A stretch of DNA of 64,000 nt from Gardnerella coleohominis (GTDB lineage Bacteria > Actinomycetota > Actinomycetes > Actinomycetales > Bifidobacteriaceae). The notes under the pieces are model-generated. The model saw only the letters and a program-made list of their open reading frames with translations. It was not told the origin of the DNA and did no database searches. Of this stretch, positions 61,685-64,000 are shown piece by piece. A program made the position numbers and the translations under genes. Location: assembly GCF_002896555.1 (NCBI RefSeq), contig NZ_MNLH01000004.1:1-64000 (forward strand), written 5' to 3'. Numbering within the stretch: the stretch's first letter is position 1; every line of letters begins with the position of its first letter.

Positions 61685-62560
61685 ATGGTACGTAATGCAA
61701 ATCGTAAAGAACCGCAGAATAATGCCAATTCTTCCTCTGAAAATATGTCTGATGCCGTTCGTGATGCTCAGCAAAAGCAGATGCCACTGCCTAATCAAGA
61801 GCAGAGTGAATCCAATAATCGTGCCAATAATCAAAGCTATGTAGCTTATTCTCAAGGCTATTCAATTCCTTCAGCGCAATACTATTCGCAACAAGTTCCT
61901 CAGCAGGCTTTTACCACTCCTTTGCCTTCTGATCCTTCTTATATGTATTACGCTCCAGGAAATCAGCCTCAGCAATTTGCTCAGCCTTATGTTGTGCAGC
62001 CTTCTCAAGTGCCGCAAATGCCTCAGCAATCTACGCAGCAAGTGCCACAAACTCCGCAGATGCCGTTGCAAATGCCGCAGATTACACAACAAATGCCACA
62101 ACAGATGGCGCAACAAGCGATTTCTCCTGTACTTTTAGGAACTTATACGCCAAAAATTGACGGTAAGGGTCGTGTTGCATTACCAGCTAAATTCCGTGCT
62201 CAATTGGGAACTGGTTTTGTGATGGCTAAAGGCCAAGAGCGTTGTGTTTACGTGCTTCCAATGCAAGAATTCCAGCGTATTACAGCTCAGATTCAGCGCA
62301 CTTCAATGAGCAATAAATCAGCTCGTGATTATTTGCGCGTATTCCTTTCTGGAGCTGTTGATCAAGAGCCAGATAAGCAGGGTCGAATTGTTGTTCCTCC
62401 AATGCTTCGCGAGTATGCAAATCTTGGCGACGAAATTGTTGTTATTGGCGTTGGTACGCGTGCTGAGATTTGGAATAAGACTGCTTGGAACGAGTATCTT
62501 GCAGATCGTGAACAAGGGTATTCAGATATTGCAGATGACGTATTGCCGGTGGTGATGTGA
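61685..62560 (+). CDS. mraZ: Transcriptional regulator MraZ with a long Gln/Pro-rich N-terminal extension
   Basis: 291 residues. The last 143 (from about 149) are a full MraZ with two AbrB-like folds: LLGTYTPKIDGKGRVALPAKF and VDQEPDKQGRIVVPPMLREYA. MraZ is a ring-shaped DNA-binding protein that regulates the division and wall cluster, including itself. The first 148 residues are Asn/Ser- then Gln/Pro/Met-rich (QVPQMPQQ, PQMPLQMPQITQQMPQQM); typical MraZ starts at MLLG. AAGGAGG stands before the upstream ATG, and there is no start codon at the domain boundary, so the extension should be translated. It overlaps rsmH by 1 bp. Confidence 0.9.
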   Translation: MVRNANRKEPQNNANSSSENMSDAVRDAQQKQMPLPNQEQSESNNRANNQSYVAYSQGYSIPSAQYYSQQVPQQAFTTPLPSDPSYMYYAPGNQPQQFAQPYVVQPSQVPQMPQQSTQQVPQTPQMPLQMPQITQQMPQQMAQQAISPVLLGTYTPKIDGKGRVALPAKFRAQLGTGFVMAKGQERCVYVLPMQEFQRITAQIQRTSMSNKSARDYLRVFLSGAVDQEPDKQGRIVVPPMLREYANLGDEIVVIGVGTRAEIWNKTAWNEYLADREQGYSDIADDVLPVVM

Positions 62561-63621
62561 TGACTGATCTTACCACTATTCACGAGCCGGTTTTATTACA
62601 AGAATGTGTTGATCTTGTTGCTCCAGCATTGAATCATGAAGGTGCTGTAGTTGTTGATTGCACTCTTGGTCTTGCTGGTCATGCAACAGCCTTCTTGAAA
62701 GCTGCTCCTGCCGCAACCCTTATCGGTATTGATAGAGATGCAGAAGCTCTTTCATTAGCTACTGAGCGTATGCGCAATGAGGGTCTTGAAAATCGCTTTA
62801 TTCCAGCTCACGCAGCATTTGATGAAGTAAGCGATGTTTTGCGCGCGAATAACATCGACTATATTGATGCTGCTTTTATGGATCTTGGATTATCAAGTTT
62901 GCAAATCGACGAAACAGATCGCGGTTTTTCATACTCTCACGACACTGTTCTTGATATGCGAATGGATGTATCTCAAGCAACAACTGCCGCAACTATTTTA
63001 GCTAATTACGATGTTGATAGCCTTGTGAAGATTTTCCGCGATTATGGAGAAGAACGTTTTGCTGCTCCTATTGCTAGAAAAATCGTTGCAACTCGCGATG
63101 CTAATCCTTTAACTACTTCTAGTCAGCTTGTTGATTTAGTAGATAGCGTTATTCCAAAGGCTCATCGTGCTCCAGGAAATCCAGCTAAACGCGTATTCCA
63201 AGCTTTAAGAATTGAAGTGAATGGCGAATTGGATAAGCTTGCTCGCACTTTGCCTCAATTGACTTTGAATCTTCGTAAGAATGGTCGAATTGTTGTTGAA
63301 TCTTATCATTCTTTGGAAGATATTACTGTTAAGCGCTTTATGAATCAGGGTTTAACAGTTGATGTTCCAGATAATATGCCTGTTATTCCGCCTGACGCTC
63401 AGCCGTTCTTTGCTTCTTTAACTCGCGGAGCTATGAAAGCTTCTTATGAGGAAATAGCTCGTAATACTCGTTCTTCATCTGTTCGTTTGCGTGCTGTTGA
63501 GTTGCAACGTGAATTACCTGATCGTTGGATTAAGCGCTTAGAAAATGAGGCTTCTGGTCTCTTATCTTTCGATGGAAAGTCTGCTTCTAATCGCGCTAAT
63601 CGAAGCAAAGGAGGTAGATAA
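62560..63621 (+). CDS. rsmH: 16S rRNA (cytosine(1402)-N(4))-methyltransferase
   Basis: About 353 residues. It shows HEPVLLQECVDLV, the SAM-binding VVDCTLGLAGHATAFL, IGIDRDAEAL, AAFMDLGLSSLQIDETDRGFSY, LDMRMD, NPAKRVFQALRIEVNGEL and VVESYHSLEDITVKRFM. It methylates C1402 in the ribosomal decoding site. ATG 62560 overlaps the mraZ stop as TGATG; a GTG three bases earlier is an alternative. Second gene of the division/cell-wall cluster, followed directly by an ftsL-like gene. Confidence 0.95.
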   Translation: MTDLTTIHEPVLLQECVDLVAPALNHEGAVVVDCTLGLAGHATAFLKAAPAATLIGIDRDAEALSLATERMRNEGLENRFIPAHAAFDEVSDVLRANNIDYIDAAFMDLGLSSLQIDETDRGFSYSHDTVLDMRMDVSQATTAATILANYDVDSLVKIFRDYGEERFAAPIARKIVATRDANPLTTSSQLVDLVDSVIPKAHRAPGNPAKRVFQALRIEVNGELDKLARTLPQLTLNLRKNGRIVVESYHSLEDITVKRFMNQGLTVDVPDNMPVIPPDAQPFFASLTRGAMKASYEEIARNTRSSSVRLRAVELQRELPDRWIKRLENEASGLLSFDGKSASNRANRSKGGR

Positions 63622-64000
63622 ATGGTGAAATTCTCAGCACTAAAGAATCGTTTGCCACGAATGTCCTCCTCTGCTTCTTCTGCTCCTGCAGGTCGTTCGT
63701 CTGAAAAAGATGCGCGCAATCGCAGTGATTACTCAAGCTCAGCAAGTCAATCTCATTCTCGTTTTGAGAATAGCAAAGCTTCTATTTTAGATCACTTTAA
63801 TAGGGTTATTGCTTGGAGCAATAGGAGTATGGTTCCGCTTTTTAACATAGTTATTATTGTTGTTTTCTTTGTTACAACATTAACAATTTCTTTGTTAATT
63901 CGTACTCGCATGACTGAGATTTCTTTTGCTCAAGCGCAAGTTCAGGAACATATAGTTGAACTTCGTCAATCAGTTGAGGACAAGCAGACAAAATTGGATT
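63622..64000 (+). CDS. ftsL: FtsL-like division protein, cut by the window edge
   Basis: The frame starts with the ATG right after the rsmH stop (AAAGGAGG upstream) and is open for 126 codons to the window end. A Ser/Arg-rich cytoplasmic part of about 65 residues is followed by one membrane helix (MVPLFNIVIIVVFFVTTLTI) and the start of a coiled coil (EISFAQAQVQEHIVELRQSV). Place and layout fit FtsL, the bitopic protein that links FtsB/FtsQ in the divisome. FtsL is poorly conserved, so the call rests mainly on position and topology. Confidence 0.75.
   Translation, partial: MVKFSALKNRLPRMSSSASSAPAGRSSEKDARNRSDYSSSASQSHSRFENSKASILDHFNRVIAWSNRSMVPLFNIVIIVVFFVTTLTISLLIRTRMTEISFAQAQVQEHIVELRQSVEDKQTKLD

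Overview
This window reads as chromosomal DNA from a low-GC member of the Bifidobacteriaceae, most likely Gardnerella (inference). The evidence is an actinobacterial gene set and gene order (adnA-adnB helicase-nucleases, rpsP-khpA-rimM-trmD, tilS-hpt-ftsH-fol-DUF3180, mraZ-rsmH-ftsL, single-chain serine dehydratase, GSI glutamine synthetase with an adenylylation tyrosine), written in AT-rich codons with many Ser/Asp/Asn/Lys-rich tandem insertions. Nothing looks like prophage, plasmid or CRISPR. The only mobile DNA is the end of an IS3-type element at the left edge.

Layout. 1-510: IS end and a cluster of palindromic repeats. 510-3817: thiamine salvage operon of two bifunctional fusions (ThiM-ThiE, ThiD-TenA) under a TPP riboswitch. 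3.9-4.7 kb: a Pr6Pr-type membrane protein. 4.9-15.3 kb: two 10-bp-periodic repeat arrays, then adnA-adnB for double-strand-break resection. 15.6-20.3 kb: acetyltransferase, MFS transporter, two small membrane proteins, RNase J. 20.4-25.3 kb: glnA (minus strand), an AI-2E/PerM-family permease, a glycosyltransferase. 25.4-31.1 kb: ABC exporter, EttA, FemAB peptidyltransferase. 31.2-35.1 kb: DEAD-box helicase, a 400-bp field of structured repeats, tRNA-Glu, a repeat-rich DUF4190 protein, tRNA-Asp and tRNA-Phe. 35.1-40.1 kb: galE, trmB, rsmD and, on the minus strand, rpsP-khpA-rimM-trmD. 40.4-45.4 kb: pncB, DUF3039, an EEP-family protein, cysS. 45.5-55.1 kb: ffh, a PBP4-type carboxypeptidase, tilS, hpt, ftsH, a degenerate FolB-FolK fusion, DUF3180. 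55.1-60.3 kb: lipoprotein, CtpE-like P-type ATPase, serine dehydratase. 60.4-64 kb: FKBP isomerase, greA, and the start of the division/cell-wall cluster (mraZ, rsmH, ftsL-like, cut by the window edge).

Most genes are housekeeping. The unusual content lies between and inside them. (i) A palindromic repeat family occurs in two clusters of opposite orientation about 33 kb apart; one copy has compensatory changes in both arms. (ii) Two nested-hairpin elements beside tRNA-Glu have different stem sequences but the same fold, the same ACT loop and an identical 23-bp 3' flank. (iii) Helically phased direct repeats lie upstream of adnA and of the DUF3039 gene. (iv) Low-complexity segments sit inside or at the ends of many conserved proteins. 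(v) A FolB-FolK fusion has lost the catalytic motifs I looked for, and folE/folP, which I would expect beside it, are absent. (vi) MraZ carries a Gln/Pro-rich N-terminal extension of about 148 residues.

All assignments come from reading the sequence and from recalled family motifs. No database search was run.
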